Shown here: in pieces, positions 4,983 to 6,881 of the stretch
How positions within the stretch are numbered: position 1 is the first letter of the stretch
Layout: the number at the start of each line of letters is the position of its first letter
From: Flavobacteriales bacterium
GTDB taxonomy: Bacteria > Bacteroidota > Bacteroidia > Flavobacteriales > UA16
Length of the DNA: 6,881 nt
Assembly: GCA_030831885.1 (NCBI GenBank)
Contig: JAURKF010000123.1
Coordinates: forward strand, 1 to 6,881
Direction of reading: 5' to 3'
The notes under the pieces: model-generated
Databases searched by the model: none
What the model was told of the DNA's origin: nothing
Seen by the model: the letters and a program-made list of their open reading frames with translations, nothing else
Made by a program: the position numbers and the translations under genes

Positions 4983-6233
4983 ATGACAAAATCGAATAAG
5001 CTCACGCTATGGATTTTCATTGCGTTGATATTGGGTGTTGCAACAGGAGTTGCATTAAATAATGCCTATCCAAATACCGCTGAAGGCGCGCCAAATTCGA
5101 AATTGGCTGAGATTCTGGATACGATTACGATACTTACCGACATCTTTTTGCGACTGATTAAAATGATCATTGCGCCGCTAGTATTCTCGACGCTCGTGGT
5201 AGGTGTAGCAAAGTTGGGTGATATCCGAGCTGTTGGTAGGATAGGCGGCAAAACCATGCTGTGGTTTATTTCAGCTTCGTTTATTTCTTTGCTTCTTGGT
5301 TGTTTGCTCGTGAATTTATTTCAGCCGGGAACTATGATGCATCTAGAGCTCCCGCCGGTTGATGCGAGCACCGGAATTGATAAAGCAGCCATGACTTTTC
5401 GCGGTGTTATTACTCACATTTTTCCAAAGAGTGTGATTGAGGCAATGGCCGCCAACGAGATACTTCAGATTGTTGTTTTTTCCTTGTTTTTCGGCGTAGC
5501 AACTGCAGCATTAGGTGAAAAAGGCGAGATAGTTATCAAAGCCCTGGATGCCGTTGGGCACGTTATGCTGAAGATAACAGGCTACGTAATGAATTTCGCC
5601 CCTTTCGCTGTTTTTGCCGCGATGACAGCAGTAGTGGCAAAAAAAGGACTTGGTGTGTTGGTGACATACGGAGTTTTTATTGGTGAGTTTTATGCCGGTT
5701 TACTTCTGTTGTGGTTGTTATTGCTTTTTGCTGCCTACTTGTTGGTTGGCGCACGCGTTAAAACGTTGGTGAGCAGAATCAAAGAGCCTCTACTACTTGC
5801 ATTTTCTACGGCCAGCAGTGAGGCGGCATTTCCAAAGACACTCGAAGAGTTGGAGCGATTCGGGTGCAAAAATAGAATCGTGAGTTTTGTATTGCCGTTG
5901 GGCTATTCGTTCAATCTTGACGGATCGATGATGTACATGACATTTGCGAGTCTATTCATTGCACAGAGTTATGGAATACACATGAGCATTGATCAGCAAC
6001 TTACCATGTTGCTCGTATTAATGATAACCAGTAAAGGAATTGCGGGTGTGCCTCGGGCTTCGCTCGTTGTAATTGCTGGAACCCTGGCATCTTTTCAGAT
6101 TCCGGAGGCCGGTCTATTGCTCTTGTTGGGTGTTGATCACTTGCTGGATATGGGACGAAGCGCTACGAATGTTGTAGGCAACGCGGTCGCTACAGTTGCG
6201 GTAAGCAAGTGGGAAAAGACTCTGGACCATTGA
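4983..6233 (+). CDS. Dicarboxylate/amino acid:cation symporter (DAACS/SDF family, DctA/GltP-like)
   Basis: This is an inner-membrane secondary transporter that imports C4-dicarboxylates or acidic amino acids with Na+ or H+. With the ATG at 4983 it has 416 residues, the usual length. The family layout is present: six N-terminal helices, the serine-rich HP1 loop (FSTASSEAAFPKT, 274-286), helix 7 with NLDGS (311-315, the NMDGT motif), HP2 (SKGIAGVPRAS, 350-360) and helix 8 with DMGRSATNVVGNAVATV (389-405). In helix 8, by alignment to the archaeal GltPh, D389 and R392 occupy the positions that bind the amino and side-chain carboxyl groups of aspartate, N396 matches Asn401, and N400 replaces the Na+-binding Asp405, as it does in DctA. 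The substrate is therefore not certain. A TTG at 4959 could extend the frame by eight residues, but ATG 4983 begins the normal N-terminus. The gene follows rlmN after 32 bases and precedes purQ by 46. Confidence 0.93.
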   Translation: MTKSNKLTLWIFIALILGVATGVALNNAYPNTAEGAPNSKLAEILDTITILTDIFLRLIKMIIAPLVFSTLVVGVAKLGDIRAVGRIGGKTMLWFISASFISLLLGCLLVNLFQPGTMMHLELPPVDASTGIDKAAMTFRGVITHIFPKSVIEAMAANEILQIVVFSLFFGVATAALGEKGEIVIKALDAVGHVMLKITGYVMNFAPFAVFAAMTAVVAKKGLGVLVTYGVFIGEFYAGLLLLWLLLLFAAYLLVGARVKTLVSRIKEPLLLAFSTASSEAAFPKTLEELERFGCKNRIVSFVLPLGYSFNLDGSMMYMTFASLFIAQSYGIHMSIDQQLTMLLVLMITSKGIAGVPRASLVVIAGTLASFQIPEAGLLLLLGVDHLLDMGRSATNVVGNAVATVAVSKWEKTLDH

Positions 6234-6263
6234 GGAAACATAATCGGTCGCGTTGTACTTTTG
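6230..6263 (+). promoter_or_regulatory. Candidate promoter for purQ
   Basis: TACTTTTG at 6256-6263 fully matches the Bacteroidota -7 box TAnnTTTG, and TTG at 6230-6232 (overlapping the end of the transporter gene) lies 23 bases upstream, within the 17-23 base spacing known from Flavobacterium. The start site would be near 6270, giving a short leader of about 10 bases. This is the best-formed promoter in the window and suggests purQ is transcribed separately from the transporter. No purine-responsive operator was recognised. Confidence 0.45.
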
Positions 6264-6279
6264 ACGCAAATTCAGAACC

Positions 6280-6881
6280 ATGAAATTTGGCGTCGTTGTT
6301 TTCCCCGGCAGCAATTGCGATGAGGATTTGATCTATACCCTGCGTGATATTCTTCATCAGGATGTGGTTAAGCTTTGGCATAAAGAAACAGATTTGCAGG
6401 GGGCGGATTTTATTTTTCTTCCCGGGGGTTTTTCATACGGGGATTATCTGCGCAGCGGAGCGATAGCGCGTTTTTCGCCTATCATGAATGAAGTGGTTGC
6501 ACACGCCAACAAAGGTGGTTTTGTAATGGGGATTTGCAACGGGTTTCAAATTTTGTGCGAGGCGAAACTTTTGCCCGGGGCATTGTTGCATAATGAAAGC
6601 CGCAAGTTTATCTGCAAAAATGTCTTTTTAAAACCAGTAACGAAAACAGCGCTTCCAACACGCGGTCTTGATTTTGAAAAGTCGTATAAGGTACCTATTG
6701 CGCATGGTGAGGGGAAGTTTTTTGCGGATGACGACGTGCGCAAGGAAATTATTCAAAACGATCAGATACTGTTTCGCTATTGCAATGCCGACGGAGAAAC
6801 ATCCGAGGAGGCAAATCCCAATGGCTCCATGCTAAATATTGCCGGTATCTGTAATAAGCAACGCAATGTTTTTGGTATGAT
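6280..6881 (+). CDS. purQ: Phosphoribosylformylglycinamidine synthase, glutaminase subunit PurQ (3' end outside window)
   Basis: PurQ is the class I glutamine amidotransferase subunit that supplies ammonia to PurL, converting FGAR to FGAM in step four of purine synthesis; it works with PurS and the small PurL. The 200 visible codons start MKFGVVVFPGSNCDED. FLPGGFSYGDYLRSGAIAR (46-64) forms the oxyanion region. MGICNGFQIL (83-92) carries the nucleophile C86, and H142 lies in PIAHGEGK. NPNGS (179-183) is a further signature. The frame is still open at the window edge, ending in NVFGM, just where the family motif M-P-H-P-E, with the catalytic His and Glu, normally follows, so perhaps 25-35 residues are missing. 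Neither PurS nor PurL is visible in this window. A stand-alone PurQ implies the three-part FGAM synthase rather than the large fused PurL found in many other Bacteroidota. The start is the only ATG before the conserved N-terminus, and a -7 box lies just upstream. Confidence 0.96.
   Translation, partial: MKFGVVVFPGSNCDEDLIYTLRDILHQDVVKLWHKETDLQGADFIFLPGGFSYGDYLRSGAIARFSPIMNEVVAHANKGGFVMGICNGFQILCEAKLLPGALLHNESRKFICKNVFLKPVTKTALPTRGLDFEKSYKVPIAHGEGKFFADDDVRKEIIQNDQILFRYCNADGETSEEANPNGSMLNIAGICNKQRNVFGM

Noticed and set aside
5085..5092. GGCGCGCC palindrome in the symporter gene
   Set aside because: An eight-base palindrome within codons for a periplasmic loop, with no second copy or flanking repeat; no sign of a functional site.

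Overview
The window reads as an ordinary chromosomal stretch from a member of the Bacteroidota (Bacteroidetes). Support comes from several good copies of the phylum's -7 promoter box (TAnnTTTG), a near absence of strong Shine-Dalgarno sequences, and several proteins that I recognise as typical of this phylum: a PolB-like 3'-5' exonuclease, a 128-residue conserved protein often mislabelled as a PheRS subunit, a small membrane protein with a YNEVN motif, and a PurQ of the Bacteroidota type. I cannot place it to order or genus. No mobile element, CRISPR array, tRNA, rRNA or phage gene is visible.

Layout. On the minus strand, 31-477 is a SlyD-type FKBP prolyl isomerase, divergent from what follows. 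On the plus strand, 589-2874 is a tight three-gene cluster: a membrane-anchored SxxK serine hydrolase, the 128-residue conserved protein (overlapping its neighbour by one base), and the DnaQ-fold exonuclease 10 bases further on. A small three-helix membrane protein (2898-3272, minus) runs convergently into this cluster. Next is an A+T-rich gap (3273-3534) with one possible short ORF and one promoter box. The plus strand then carries a short secreted protein whose tail looks like a TonB C-terminal domain (3535-3849), rlmN for the 23S rRNA/tRNA adenine C2 methyltransferase (3868-4950), a sodium/proton-coupled dicarboxylate or acidic amino-acid symporter (4983-6233), and the first 200 codons of purQ (from 6280). 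purQ is cut by the window edge just before the catalytic His/Glu are expected.

How the genes work together. Most are housekeeping genes: protein folding, ribosome modification, nutrient uptake and purine synthesis. No multi-gene pathway is evident. The tightest physical link is the hydrolase/conserved-protein/exonuclease trio, which is probably co-transcribed, but the three predicted activities do not form an obvious pathway. purQ appears to have its own promoter.

I did not find evidence of a previously undescribed system. The least explained items are the 128-residue conserved protein, the small membrane protein, the secreted TonB-C-like protein, and the binding-site residues of the symporter.
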